Assembly (NCBI RefSeq): GCF_003989135.1
Contig: NZ_RYZZ01000001.1
Coordinates: 248,001 to 312,000, forward strand
Source: Peribacillus cavernae
GTDB taxonomy: Bacteria > Bacillota > Bacilli > Bacillales > DSM-1321
Direction of reading: 5' to 3'
Length of the DNA: 64,000 nucleotides
Shown here: positions 7,892 to 16,973 of the stretch, piece after piece
Layout of the letters: every line of letters starts with the position of its first letter
How positions within the stretch are numbered: position 1 is the stretch's first letter
Notes under the pieces: model-generated
The model's database searches: none
What the model saw: the letters and a program-made list of their open reading frames with translations, nothing else
Told to the model about the DNA's origin: nothing
Translations under genes and position numbers: made by a program

Positions 7892-8851
7892 TTATTTAGT
7901 TTTGACTTTATCCACATTATCTGGAGTAACCAGTGTGGAATCTAAAATCACTTCTTTTTCTACAGATTCATCTTCTGAAATTTTCAGAGCAGTATCTATT
8001 GCTTCTTTTCCAAGGAAAAATGGAGGTTCGGCTATAGTTGCTTCCATTTTCTTTTGTTTTATAGAATCTATAGCTGGATCTACTGCATCACAGCCAATTA
8101 GCACGATTTCATCCAGACGCCCAGCTGCTTCAATTGCTGCTAATGCACCAAGTGCCATCTCATCATTCGCGGCATATACTCCATCAATTTCCGGTTCTGC
8201 TTGAAGAATATCTTCCATTACTTTTAACGCTTCTCCGCGGTCAAAATTGGCAGCCTGTTTTGCAACAATCTCAAATCCAGGGGTCTGGCTCATAACTTTA
8301 TTGAAACCCTCACTTCTTAACTGGCCTACACTTGTGCCTAGAATCCCTTGTATCTCTACAATTTTCCCTTTACCGCCTAAAGTTTCTTTTAAAAAGTCCC
8401 CTGCAATAGTCCCGGATTTAAGAGCATCAAATCCAATGTGTGTAATAACTTCTCCACCATTGGATTGACGGTCAATTGTGAATACAGGAATTTTCGCATC
8501 GTTCGCTTTCTTAACACCCTCAGCAATTGCATCGCTATCTGCCGGGTCAATTATTAATATATCTATATTTTGCTGCAATAGATTCTCAACATCAGACATC
8601 TGCTTGCCGGAATCATTTTGAGCGTCTGTCACAACAAGGGTAGCATCTTTTTCTTTCGCCTGAGCTTCAGCGCCTTCTTTCACTGCTACGAAGAATGGGT
8701 TATTTAAGGTATTCATAGAAAGACCTACTTTTAGTTTCCCATCATCTTTTGCTTCTGAACCTGTAGTTGTACTTTTACTCTCATCCATACTGCAACCAAC
8801 CAGTCCCAAAACGCCTACAACTAATGCTAATAAAGAAAAAAAATTTTTCAT
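7892..8851 (-). CDS. rbsB: Ribose-type ABC substrate-binding lipoprotein
   Basis: Periplasmic-binding-protein type I fold, 319 aa. The signal peptide ends in lipobox LVGC (Cys20) followed by a Ser/Thr-rich linker, so it is anchored to the outer face of the membrane. KVGLSMNTLNNPFFV, LIIDPADSDA and YAANDEMALGAL match the RbsB class. It captures ribose and delivers it to the RbsC permease. It lies 18 bp after rbsC and 17 bp before rbsK. Confidence 0.88.
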   Translation of the reverse strand: MKNFFSLLALVVGVLGLVGCSMDESKSTTTGSEAKDDGKLKVGLSMNTLNNPFFVAVKEGAEAQAKEKDATLVVTDAQNDSGKQMSDVENLLQQNIDILIIDPADSDAIAEGVKKANDAKIPVFTIDRQSNGGEVITHIGFDALKSGTIAGDFLKETLGGKGKIVEIQGILGTSVGQLRSEGFNKVMSQTPGFEIVAKQAANFDRGEALKVMEDILQAEPEIDGVYAANDEMALGALAAIEAAGRLDEIVLIGCDAVDPAIDSIKQKKMEATIAEPPFFLGKEAIDTALKISEDESVEKEVILDSTLVTPDNVDKVKTK

Positions 8852-8869
8852 TATCTTACCCCCATCACC

Positions 8870-9853
8870 TTATTTTTTTATCCTTGCAAACTTACTATCT
8901 ACTAATACAGCTACTAGAATAACAAGACCTTTCGCGATACTTTGATAAAAAGGAGAAACATTCATTAAATTCAGGACATTATCCAGAACCCCCATTATTA
9001 GCGCCCCGATTAATGTACCTATTACCCCCCCTTTCCCACCTGTGAGACTGGTTCCGCCAATAATAACAGCTGCGATAGCATCCAATTCGATCCCTGATCC
9101 AGCGGTCGGCTGGGCGGACATTAATCTAGATGTATAGATCACTGCAGATAATGCTGATAACAAACCTGCGATTCCAAAAACGGCTACTTTGATCGACTTT
9201 ACATTTATCCCCGCCAGAATCGCTGTTTCTTCATTACCTCCTATGGCATAAATATAACGTCCAAAGCTTGTATACTTTAACATCCAATACATAAATCCAA
9301 AGACAGCAAACATGATGATAATAGGAATTGGAACTCCAAAAAACTTGCCATTTCCAATATAACGATATAGCTCATTGCTGACTACCAATGGATAACCCTT
9401 GGTATAAACTAATGTCATCCCACGAGCAATTACCATTGTTGCCAGGGTTACAATAAAGGAAGGAACCCCGAATCTTGCCACAACAAATCCATTAAATACC
9501 CCAAAAAGGAGACCTACTGCCAATGCTCCTAGCAGAGCAACAGAAAGAGGGAATCCTGCAGTCAAGATGCCTGCTAGAATGGCGCCAGAAAATGCCATGA
9601 CTGCTCCTACAGATAAATCAATACCTGCTATCAGTATGACAAGCGTCATGCCACTTCCAATAATGGCAATAATTGAAACCTGTCTGAAAACATTCATGAT
9701 GTTATTCATTGTAAAGAACGCATCAGATAGAAACCCTGCCGCTATACATAAAACAAGAAAAATAAGCAAAACACGGTATTTTTCCAGCAGAGCATTCCAG
9801 TTTCTATTCGATTTTCTTACTTGTTCTTTTTTAGTTGAAGGAACACTATACAC
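8870..9853 (-). CDS. rbsC: Ribose ABC transporter permease
   Basis: Integral membrane permease of 327 aa with roughly 8-10 hydrophobic segments and the family signature GIDLSVGAVMAFSGAI plus AVIIGGTSLTGGKG. It forms the membrane channel with RbsA. The GTG start at 9853 lies inside the end of rbsA, and the GGAGGTGGGG encoding the Gly-rich rbsA C-terminus also acts as the ribosome site. Confidence 0.9.
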   Translation of the reverse strand: MYSVPSTKKEQVRKSNRNWNALLEKYRVLLIFLVLCIAAGFLSDAFFTMNNIMNVFRQVSIIAIIGSGMTLVILIAGIDLSVGAVMAFSGAILAGILTAGFPLSVALLGALAVGLLFGVFNGFVVARFGVPSFIVTLATMVIARGMTLVYTKGYPLVVSNELYRYIGNGKFFGVPIPIIIMFAVFGFMYWMLKYTSFGRYIYAIGGNEETAILAGINVKSIKVAVFGIAGLLSALSAVIYTSRLMSAQPTAGSGIELDAIAAVIIGGTSLTGGKGGVIGTLIGALIMGVLDNVLNLMNVSPFYQSIAKGLVILVAVLVDSKFARIKK

Positions 9854-11342
9854 TCACCCCACCTCCAGATGCAAAATAGAAAATGTTTTCTTGCGTAGCT
9901 TTGCTTTGGTTCAATTCTGCGCTTATCCTCCCCCCATGCATGACTAAAATCCGGTGACTTAAACCCAGCAACTCGGGCATATCAGAGGAAAACATGATGA
10001 TGGAGATCCCTTTTTCTGTAAGCCTTTTCATTATTTGATAAATTTCTGCCTTGGCACCAACATCTATACCTCTTGTTGGTTCATTTAAAATTAACACTTT
10101 CGGATTCATCTGCAGCCATTTACCTAATACTACTTTTTGTTGGTTACCTCCACTGAGTGTCCTTACTTCTACATGTGGATCATGCACCTTTATCTTCAAA
10201 TCATTTATCCAGCGATTTACAATCTCATCTTTCTTGTCTTTCTGTAAAACTCCGAACCTAGATATTTTTCTATAAGCGGGAAGAAGTAAATTCTCGTATA
10301 CTGATAGACCTAAAACAAGCCCTTCCTGTTTTCGATCATCGGTAACCAGAGCGATTCCTGCATCAATTGCCTGCTTTGGGCTGGAGATATTCATTGAACC
10401 TACCGTTACCGTTCCACTCATATTTTTATATAATCCAAATAAAGCCTTGGATAGTTCCGTTTTCCCAGCCCCCAATAAGCCCGCTATGCCGACTACTTCA
10501 CCTTTTTTAACCTGAAAGTTTATATTTTGAAGAACATTTGGTACATTTACATTTGTTACTTCGATAGAATTGCTACTGTCCGGAATAGTCTTTTCAGGAA
10601 ATAATTCTGTCAGTTCTCTGCCAACCATAATGGTTACCATTTCATCTTTAGTTATAGCTTGTGTTAATGAGCTACCTATGTATTTTCCATCCCTAAGAAC
10701 CGAAACACGATCTGCAACTGCTTGCACCTCTTCTAATCGGTGAGTAATGAAGATAATTCCTATACCCTGTTGTTTCAGTTCCTTCATGATCTTTAATAGC
10801 TTACTAGTATCTTCATCATTCAAAGCCGCTGTTGGCTCATCCATGATGATAATCTGCGAGTTGAAAGAAAGCGCCTTTGAAATTTCGACTAACTGTTGCT
10901 CTGCCACAGACAAATCTGAAATAATCGTGTCAGATGACAGTTGGGTTAGACCTACCTTATCAAGCCACTTTCTTGTTTCTTCCTTTATTTTTTTTCGATG
11001 TAATATTCCTTTTGCTTTACGAGGTTCCCGACCGATAAATATATTTTCTGCAACACTCATATGTGGAATAAGGTTAAATTCCTGATATATAATACTTATC
11101 CCTAGATTTTGAGAATGTTTTGGACCTTCAATCGTGACTGGTTTTCCATGCAGATAAATTTGTCCGCTACTTGGTTGATGGGCACCTGCAAGAATCTTCA
11201 TAAGAGTGGATTTACCGGCTCCGTTTTCCCCGATAAGAGCAAGAATCTCAGAGCGGTTTATTTTTATAGATACTCCTTCAAGTGCTTTTACCCCTGGAAA
11301 TTCCTTTGTAATTTGTTTCATTTCGAGTAACATAGAATCCAT
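9846..11342 (-). CDS. rbsA: Ribose ABC transporter double ATPase
   Basis: Tandem ATP-binding protein of 498 aa with two nucleotide-binding halves. The first has Walker A GENGAGKST and Walker B IIMDEPTAAL; the second has the degenerate P-loop GLLGAGKTE and a clear LSGGNQQKVVLGKW signature. This arrangement is typical of RbsA/MglA monosaccharide importers. AAGGAAATGG precedes the start. It overlaps rbsC by 8 nt. Confidence 0.92.
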   Translation of the reverse strand: MDSMLLEMKQITKEFPGVKALEGVSIKINRSEILALIGENGAGKSTLMKILAGAHQPSSGQIYLHGKPVTIEGPKHSQNLGISIIYQEFNLIPHMSVAENIFIGREPRKAKGILHRKKIKEETRKWLDKVGLTQLSSDTIISDLSVAEQQLVEISKALSFNSQIIIMDEPTAALNDEDTSKLLKIMKELKQQGIGIIFITHRLEEVQAVADRVSVLRDGKYIGSSLTQAITKDEMVTIMVGRELTELFPEKTIPDSSNSIEVTNVNVPNVLQNINFQVKKGEVVGIAGLLGAGKTELSKALFGLYKNMSGTVTVGSMNISSPKQAIDAGIALVTDDRKQEGLVLGLSVYENLLLPAYRKISRFGVLQKDKKDEIVNRWINDLKIKVHDPHVEVRTLSGGNQQKVVLGKWLQMNPKVLILNEPTRGIDVGAKAEIYQIMKRLTEKGISIIMFSSDMPELLGLSHRILVMHGGRISAELNQSKATQENIFYFASGGGVSV

Positions 11343-11381
11343 TTCCTTCTCCCCCTAAAAAAAGTGAAGATGATAACTCAT

Positions 11382-11780
11382 TTAGTACACAACACCTGCA
11401 ACCAAAATAACATTTGCATACGGGGTGAATTCTCCGCTTCTAATTAGCCCTCTTGCTGTTTTGGTCTGTTGCTTAAATTCGGTATGTGGTACATATTCAA
11501 CTGCAAGTTCTGGAAACCGACTCATAATTTCATCGTTCATATCTGGACTTTTCGTTTTTATCTCCTCAGCAAGGATGACCTTTTCTACTTCCAATTCCGA
11601 TAAAACTGTATCAAGAGTCTCAAGAAATCCCGGAAGTCCCTCTTTTAGGGCTAGATCAATTCTGTGGGTAACATTTTCCGGAATCGGAAGTCCTGCATCT
11701 GTTATAACAATAGTATCTGTATGACCTGTTTCTGAAATCAATTGATTAATTTCCGGATTTAAAATACCACTTTTTTTCAT
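11382..11780 (-). CDS. rbsD: D-ribose pyranase
   Basis: 132-aa RbsD/FucU-family mutarotase. The start MKKSGILNPEINQLISETGH, with its catalytic His, and the end PYANVILVAGVVY are diagnostic. It interconverts pyranose and furanose forms so RbsK receives the correct anomer. AAGGGAGAG precedes the ATG. It follows rbsR after 33 bp containing an operator. Confidence 0.93.
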   Translation of the reverse strand: MKKSGILNPEINQLISETGHTDTIVITDAGLPIPENVTHRIDLALKEGLPGFLETLDTVLSELEVEKVILAEEIKTKSPDMNDEIMSRFPELAVEYVPHTEFKQQTKTARGLIRSGEFTPYANVILVAGVVY

Positions 11781-11804
11781 TAAATATTCTCTCCCTTTGC
11801 AAAA

Positions 11805-11816
11805 TGTAAACGTTTA
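11805..11816. promoter_or_regulatory. LacI-type operator between rbsR and rbsD
   Basis: TGTAAACGTTTA, with a 10-bp perfect palindrome core, overlaps the last codons of rbsR. The 17-bp context AAATGTAAACGTTTAGA is repeated exactly upstream of rbsR. Bound repressor or CcpA here could separate rbsR expression from the transport genes. Confidence 0.55.
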
Positions 11817-12836
11817 GAAAACTAGTTTGTTTAGTCTGCAGGACTCTCGTATCTTTAACTCTGGGGATAATAAGTATTCTCGCTTTGGCAAACTCTCCTT
11901 ACTGTGGATACGGTCATGCAACAACTGAAAAGCAATTTCACCGAGAGCATTCATAGGCCTAGAAACAACTGACAGCTTTGGAGTAATAAATGTTGCAATC
12001 TCTACATCATCGAAACCAATAAAAGATACCTCCTCACCTAATTTCCACTCAAGCTCCATCAAAGCTTTCATGCACCCGATGCTCATTAAATTATTTGATG
12101 AAAAGATCGCGGTAGGGCGTTTTGGTAAGTGAAACAATTTATATGTTGCTTTATAACCGCTCTCCTCCATAAAATCCCCATTCGTTATAAAACTTTCATT
12201 TACAGGTAAGTTGTATTCTTCAAGGGCGTTCTTGTAGCCCTGCAACCTTTCAAACCCAGGAGTCGTATTCTGAGGCCCGCAAATAATCGCAATGTTTTTA
12301 TGTCCTTGTAAGATCAGATGTTGAACTGCTTGATATGATCCCTTTATATTGTCAACCAATACTGTATCAACTTCAAAACGCTTAATTGCCCGATCAATTG
12401 CAACAAGAGGGATTCCTTGTTCCTGCAATAGTTTAATGTGGTTACCATTTTCATTCGCAGTTGTGATTATTACTCCGTCTACCCCTCGCTCAATAAATAT
12501 TTTAACAACCTCTTCTTCTACAATAAGAGATTCATTGGTACTGCTGAGAATTGTATAATACCCTTTATCGCGGGCCATCCGTTCAATGCCTGAAACAACT
12601 GAAGGAAAAAAGGGGTTTCTGATATCGGGAACAATAATACCGATTGTGTTTGTTTCCTTTTTCTTCATGCTTCTTGCAACTGCACTTCTAATATATCCTA
12701 ATTCATTAATTGCTTTTACAATTCTCTCCTCTGTTTTCTTTCTTACTCCACCCTGTTTATTAATTACACGTGACACTGTTGCAATAGAAACTTTCGCGCG
12801 TTTTGCTACGTCTTCTATAGTTGGTTTGTATTCCAT
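11814..12836 (-). CDS. rbsR: LacI-family ribose operon repressor
   Basis: LacI/GalR-family repressor of 340 aa. The N-terminal helix-turn-helix TIEDVAKRAKVSIATVSRV and hinge PDIRNPFF precede a ribose-binding-protein-like effector domain. It is the first gene of the operon and has matching palindromes before and after it, which points to autoregulation. The name rests on context; CcpA-like paralogs share the same fold. Confidence 0.85.
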   Translation of the reverse strand: MEYKPTIEDVAKRAKVSIATVSRVINKQGGVRKKTEERIVKAINELGYIRSAVARSMKKKETNTIGIIVPDIRNPFFPSVVSGIERMARDKGYYTILSSTNESLIVEEEVVKIFIERGVDGVIITTANENGNHIKLLQEQGIPLVAIDRAIKRFEVDTVLVDNIKGSYQAVQHLILQGHKNIAIICGPQNTTPGFERLQGYKNALEEYNLPVNESFITNGDFMEESGYKATYKLFHLPKRPTAIFSSNNLMSIGCMKALMELEWKLGEEVSFIGFDDVEIATFITPKLSVVSRPMNALGEIAFQLLHDRIHSKESLPKREYLLSPELKIRESCRLNKLVF

Positions 12837-12854
12837 ACGATCTGCTCCTAAGGG

Positions 12855-12868
12855 TAAAAGCGCTTACA
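12855..12868 (-). promoter_or_regulatory. cre-like box upstream of rbsR
   Basis: On the minus strand TGTAAGCGCTTTTA matches the CcpA cre consensus at all but one position. It lies 19 bp upstream of the rbsR ATG, in the leader, consistent with glucose repression of ribose use. Confidence 0.5.
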
Positions 12869-12908
12869 TATTTTCCTCGAAAAATAGGAAAAAGTAATAT
12901 TAACCAAA

Positions 12909-12920
12909 TGTAAACGTTTA
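12909..12920. promoter_or_regulatory. LacI-type operator upstream of rbsR
   Basis: Second exact copy of TGTAAACGTTTA within the same 17-bp context as the rbsR-rbsD copy. It lies 73 bp upstream of the rbsR start, in the expected promoter region. The 1.1-kb spacing could allow looping between the two sites, which is inference. Confidence 0.6.
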
Positions 12921-13201
12921 GATTTTTCTTACTTTGATATTACCATGGCCTAAATTCACCCGGCAATAATTTTTTAGAATTTTTTGAAAATTTTACCCTT
13001 CAAGTATAAATACAATTTAAACTTATTAGGCTTTTGTTAACCATCTACTGATCCTTTAAGGACAAGGGGAACCTGAGCAACCGTAAAGACCAGGCAAAAG
13101 ACAAATGTAAAAGCGAACATTTAGCTACTCAACATAAGAACTCAGTTAGTTGAAATGTTCTTTTCCTCATTTAAGTTATTGAAAATGAAAAAAAGAATAA
13201 C
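12921..13201. other. Gene-poor stretch with inverted repeat
   Basis: No coding frame was recognised. GAACATTT (13115-13122) and AAATGTTC (13153-13160) are perfect 8-base arms followed by TTTT on the plus strand, with a nested CAAC/GTTG pair, suggesting a structured RNA or an orphan terminator. It matches no riboswitch class known to me. Confidence 0.3.
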
Positions 13202-13238
13202 AAAAAACCTGAAGGTCTATTTGATCTTCAGGTTTTTG
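13202..13238 (-). terminator. Terminator after small lipoprotein gene
   Basis: Arms AAAACCTGAAG (13204-13214) and CTTCAGGTTTT (13226-13236) are perfect and flanked by A/T runs, so it may work both ways. It is 71 bp after the stop of the acidic lipoprotein gene. Confidence 0.75.
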
Positions 13239-13308
13239 GCTTAAAACTAAAAGTTCGAAACAGATTAAAGAAGGGGCCCTTCTTTTTTAATGAGACCAGC
13301 CACCTGAA

Positions 13309-13614
13309 TTAATCGTCTCGATTATTTGCATCATTCATATCTTTTGGGTCCTCTATCGGATCTTCTGAATCTGGATTGGCATCCTTTTCATCATCTTTGT
13401 TCATAGTATCATTTTGATCATCGCCAGGCATGTCGTTTTCAGGCTCTGTATCGCCATTGAGATCATTTGTATCATTGTTATTTTCATCTACCGGGCCTTG
13501 ATCCGTATTTTGTTCTTGGTCAGGAGGCGCCGGATCCTGATCATTGTTACATCCCACTACCATCATAGCAGATAAAATTGTACCAGTTAGCATGAGAAAC
13601 CATTTTTTATTCAT
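13309..13614 (-). CDS. Small acidic low-complexity lipoprotein
   Basis: About 101 aa. A short signal peptide with lipobox VVGC (Cys22 from the ATG at 13614) is followed by a tail made almost wholly of Asp, Asn, Glu and Pro. Such tails are intrinsically disordered and strongly negative; no domain is recognisable. GGGGA lies 6 nt before the ATG at 13614, favoured over the GTG at 13620. It has its own terminator and seems to be a separate unit. It may be a surface spacer or ion-binding protein, but the function is unknown. Confidence 0.65.
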   Translation of the reverse strand: MNKKWFLMLTGTILSAMMVVGCNNDQDPAPPDQEQNTDQGPVDENNNDTNDLNGDTEPENDMPGDDQNDTMNKDDEKDANPDSEDPIEDPKDMNDANNRDD

Positions 13615-13714
13615 GGTCACTCCCCTTTCTTATATGATTTTTTAAGCCTTTTTTTATCATTTCCTGTGTAAAGGAAATTATGTGTTAAAAATCTAATGGA
13701 AGTCCTTTCATCTG

Positions 13715-13747
13715 AAAAAACCCCAGGATTCAATCCTGAGGTTTTAA
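13715..13747 (-). terminator. Terminator of lyase/ABC operon
   Basis: Arms AAAACCCCAGGATT (13717-13730) and AATCCTGAGGTTTT (13732-13745) are nearly perfect, with a T-run on the minus strand, 14 bp after the lyase stop codon. Confidence 0.8.
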
Positions 13748-13760
13748 TTGTAAAACAATC

Positions 13761-15263
13761 CTATTTTTTGTCGTCGAAGCAAAATTCAACTAAATTTGCC
13801 CTTTTTGTTTTTAAAATCTCAACTGTGGATTCATATTCATGGACTTCCGCGAGAAGTTGCTTCTTTCGTTCTGAAATCATTCTGATGACTTCATTTGGAT
13901 TCGGTCCGCCTTGTATGGTTCTGATTTTAATAAAATACTCGGGTGAAATGATTTTTTTCCATTCTTCTGCTGATAATGACACATTGACGAATTCGTGAAT
14001 CATTTCATTAATATCGCGTATATCCCATTCATATAATTCTTTCTGTTCTTTGATCGTTCGTTTTGAGATGTAGCTGGCGATTGAATGGGCTTTTCTAAGC
14101 GGTACCTGATAATCCCTGGATAAGGTGTCCGCCAATTCGGTAATGGTAATACTTGATTTTTTGGCCATTTCTTTCATATGTTCACTGTTTACTTTTAATG
14201 TAGTTATGACGGCATACATTAATTTTAATACCCGGTTTGCATTAGTAAATGCACGGTATAAATGTGGCTGTAAATCATCTTCTGTGTCTACGATGTCGCC
14301 GAACGGCGTATTATGGATCATATTGATCGCAGCCAAAGCATCGCCATAAGCACTGCTTGCTAAAGAACGGGAATGTTCGATGGAGACAGGGTTTCGTTTT
14401 TGTGGCATGATGCTGCTCACCTGTACATAAGGATCCGCCACAAGAAACGAGCCGAATTCCCTGGTTACCTGCTGTAAAAAGTCCTGGATCCATCTTCCGG
14501 TATTGACCATAAGGGTCATAATGGCTGTGGAAGTCTCAAGCAGATAATCGGCGCCTCCAATCGAATCATAGGAATTTTCAATTATTCCCTCAAAGCCTAA
14601 CAACTCACAGGTACGTTCCCGGCTAATCGGAAAACCGGTCGTTGTCAAAGCAGCTGCCCCCAGCGGAGATTGATTGACCAGATGATAAGCGGACCAAAGA
14701 CGTTTGATGTCTCTTTGCATAACGTCATAAATCGCTAATAAATAATGGCCTAAAGTAGTCGGCTGAGCAGGCTGTGTATGGGTATAGCCCGTCATATAGG
14801 TCTCTGAATGTATGGCGGATTGGTCCAAGAGCGCTTCACTTAATTGATATGCGCTCTCAATAGTATTCAGTAGATGTTCTCTTAAAACCAACCGGTACAT
14901 GGCCACACCCATATCGTTTCTGCTGCGCCCGATATGGATCTTACCAGCCAGTTCGTCACCGATCTCTTCCCCTATCTTCGCTTCCATCATGAAAAACAGA
15001 TCCTCGAATTGAGGTTGATAGGCCAATAAGGCAATATCCGATTTCGCGACTTTATTGATTCCTTCTAACATCACTTTCGCTTCGGTTAAATCGATAATGC
15101 CCTGTTCGGCAAGCATAATGACATGTGCCCGGTGGATATCAAACATGACATGGAATAAAAAATCTCTCTGATCATTGAAAACAGGCATCAATAATTCTTC
15201 CATATAGGTTTTTCCTGGAAATACTGTTCCTTCTTTCCTGATAAACTCCTCAAGCTTGTTCAT
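13761..15263 (-). CDS. Argininosuccinate-lyase-like enzyme
   Basis: Aspartase/fumarase-superfamily lyase of 500 aa. Conserved regions are HIGRSRND (110-117), GYTHTQPAQPTTLGH (159-173) and the signature SSIMPQKRNP (283-292) carrying the catalytic Ser. The family removes an amine-type group from a succinyl unit and releases fumarate. Placement as the last gene of an ABC importer operon, not in an arg operon, and the change after HIGRSRND (MG instead of the usual Q-containing motif) argue against plain ArgH. It more likely cleaves the imported compound, for example an N-substituted aspartate such as an aminopolycarboxylate; that is inference. Confidence 0.75.
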   Translation of the reverse strand: MNKLEEFIRKEGTVFPGKTYMEELLMPVFNDQRDFLFHVMFDIHRAHVIMLAEQGIIDLTEAKVMLEGINKVAKSDIALLAYQPQFEDLFFMMEAKIGEEIGDELAGKIHIGRSRNDMGVAMYRLVLREHLLNTIESAYQLSEALLDQSAIHSETYMTGYTHTQPAQPTTLGHYLLAIYDVMQRDIKRLWSAYHLVNQSPLGAAALTTTGFPISRERTCELLGFEGIIENSYDSIGGADYLLETSTAIMTLMVNTGRWIQDFLQQVTREFGSFLVADPYVQVSSIMPQKRNPVSIEHSRSLASSAYGDALAAINMIHNTPFGDIVDTEDDLQPHLYRAFTNANRVLKLMYAVITTLKVNSEHMKEMAKKSSITITELADTLSRDYQVPLRKAHSIASYISKRTIKEQKELYEWDIRDINEMIHEFVNVSLSAEEWKKIISPEYFIKIRTIQGGPNPNEVIRMISERKKQLLAEVHEYESTVEILKTKRANLVEFCFDDKK

Positions 15264-15281
15264 ACTATTTCATCTCCGATT

Positions 15282-16973
15282 TCATGAAAGTGATTGTTCG
15301 GCTTTCACTCCAAAAAATTTATTCGAAATAAAGAGAACGACTGCGATTATTACAATCTGGATCATCCCGTATGCTGCAGCCTGCCCCATGTTAGCCATAC
15401 GGAGCTGGTTCATAATTTCAATCGAGATTGGCCGATTGGATATCGTGTATAAGAGAACGGATGTCGGGAATTCCCCAACAGATTCGACAAAGGCCAGCAG
15501 TGTTCCGGATAACACACCCGGCATGATTATAGGCAAAATGACCTTTCTAAAGGTATAAAACCATTTGGCCCCCAGGCTTCTTGACGCTTCCTCGATGGAG
15601 TCATCCAATTGCTCAAGCACCGCATTCGTGGATCGGACGATTAAAGGAATGTGACGGATAAAATAAGCCAAGGGCAAGATCCAAAACGTTCCGACAAGAA
15701 TGTTTCCAAAAGTAAAGATGCTTGGTTCATTAAAGGCAAATACTAGATTCATCCCAATAACAGTTGCTGGTAGCGCCCACGGGATCATTACCAGGATATC
15801 GACAAGACTTTTCCCGACGAATTTGCGCTTTACCAATAAATAAGATGTTAAAACTCCAAAGACGAGATTTCCTGCTGTCGCGATAACGGACAGCAATAAG
15901 CTATTCTTTAAAGGCTTCAATATATTCGGATCCTCGAAAAGAAGCCGGTAATTTTCAAAGTTAAAGATAGTAGGATAGGTTTGCCATGTCCATGTTCCAT
16001 CAGGTACTAATGAAAGGAGCAGGATGGTGAAATGCGGCAGGAGCAGGATGATAACTCCAACCATTCCGATCATGACCATGGTCCACTTTATGAATGGATT
16101 TTTCACTTCGCTGCGATGGGCGCCAATCCCTTTAGACGCCATTCGGTAATCTTTCCGATTCTGGTACCACCGCATAAACAACAGAAAGCTAATCGAAACG
16201 ATCGAAAGTATGACTGATTGCGTGGCGGCAATTTCCATATCACCATTAATTTTTGAAAAATAAATTTGTAAGCTTAAGACCCGAAAGCCGCCAGCCAGTA
16301 AAAACGGTGCACTGAAGGAGGCCATGGAAATCATGAAAACCAACAGCGATGCAGCAACGATAGCTGGTGTCAGTAATGGAAACGTTACTTTCCAAAACAC
16401 TTTACTTTTACTGGCTCCTAAATTGTAGGCTGCTTCCTCCAGGGAAGGATCGATTTTATGAATCGCCGACGATACGGTCATATAGAAATACACATACATC
16501 GTGTAGGCATGGACAACTAAGATCCCCGAAATCCCTCCGATTTTGAAGGGTACTTTCTCAAGCCCGAATAGATCCTTTATCGCATTCGGGACCAACCCTG
16601 TTTCCCCATATAAAAACATAAACGCCATAACCCCGACTAATGATGGAAGAACGATGGGCATGATCGCAGCCGTTGAAAAAAAACTTCTCCCTGGAAAGTC
16701 GTAGCGATTGAATACAAAGGCCAGTGGAATACCTATCAGGGCACTGGCTAACACGCTTAGCAGCGAAATATAAACGGAATTCCATAATGCTTCCAAATTG
16801 GTTTTGGATGCTTGTGTAAAAAAATCCTGATAATTGCCAAAGGTGATACTGCCATCTTTTTGCAAGCTTTCAAAGAAGGTCCGTAAAGAAGGATAAAGAA
16901 CATAAGCGATCAACACTAAAATAACAGGAATCAATAGAAGCAAAGTCAATCTGTTATCACGATTTTTCATCAT
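15282..16973 (-). CDS. ABC transporter fused double permease
   Basis: 563-aa protein with about 12 transmembrane segments that fuses two permease modules. Each half has an EAA loop (EEAAYNLGASKSKVFWKV near residue 180 and EEASRSLGAKWFYTFRKV near 470) to dock the ATPase. The layout is that of FbpB/AfuB/PhnU-type importers. It overlaps the ATPase stop by 4 nt and is 18 bp before the lyase. Family relatives carry ferric iron, hexose phosphates, thiamine or aminoethylphosphonate, so the cargo is not determined by the fold. Confidence 0.88.
   Translation of the reverse strand: MMKNRDNRLTLLLLIPVILVLIAYVLYPSLRTFFESLQKDGSITFGNYQDFFTQASKTNLEALWNSVYISLLSVLASALIGIPLAFVFNRYDFPGRSFFSTAAIMPIVLPSLVGVMAFMFLYGETGLVPNAIKDLFGLEKVPFKIGGISGILVVHAYTMYVYFYMTVSSAIHKIDPSLEEAAYNLGASKSKVFWKVTFPLLTPAIVAASLLVFMISMASFSAPFLLAGGFRVLSLQIYFSKINGDMEIAATQSVILSIVSISFLLFMRWYQNRKDYRMASKGIGAHRSEVKNPFIKWTMVMIGMVGVIILLLPHFTILLLSLVPDGTWTWQTYPTIFNFENYRLLFEDPNILKPLKNSLLLSVIATAGNLVFGVLTSYLLVKRKFVGKSLVDILVMIPWALPATVIGMNLVFAFNEPSIFTFGNILVGTFWILPLAYFIRHIPLIVRSTNAVLEQLDDSIEEASRSLGAKWFYTFRKVILPIIMPGVLSGTLLAFVESVGEFPTSVLLYTISNRPISIEIMNQLRMANMGQAAAYGMIQIVIIAVVLFISNKFFGVKAEQSLS

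Noticed and set aside
12921..13201. Known riboswitch upstream of rbsR
   Set aside because: No match to SAM, lysine, glycine, purine, M-box or ykkC class motifs by eye, and it points away from the rbs genes.
13761..15263. Calling this gene argH of arginine biosynthesis
   Set aside because: It sits in a ROK/ABC transporter operon with no argG or other arg genes, and the motif after HIGRSRND departs from typical ArgH. A lyase of the same superfamily is the safer call.
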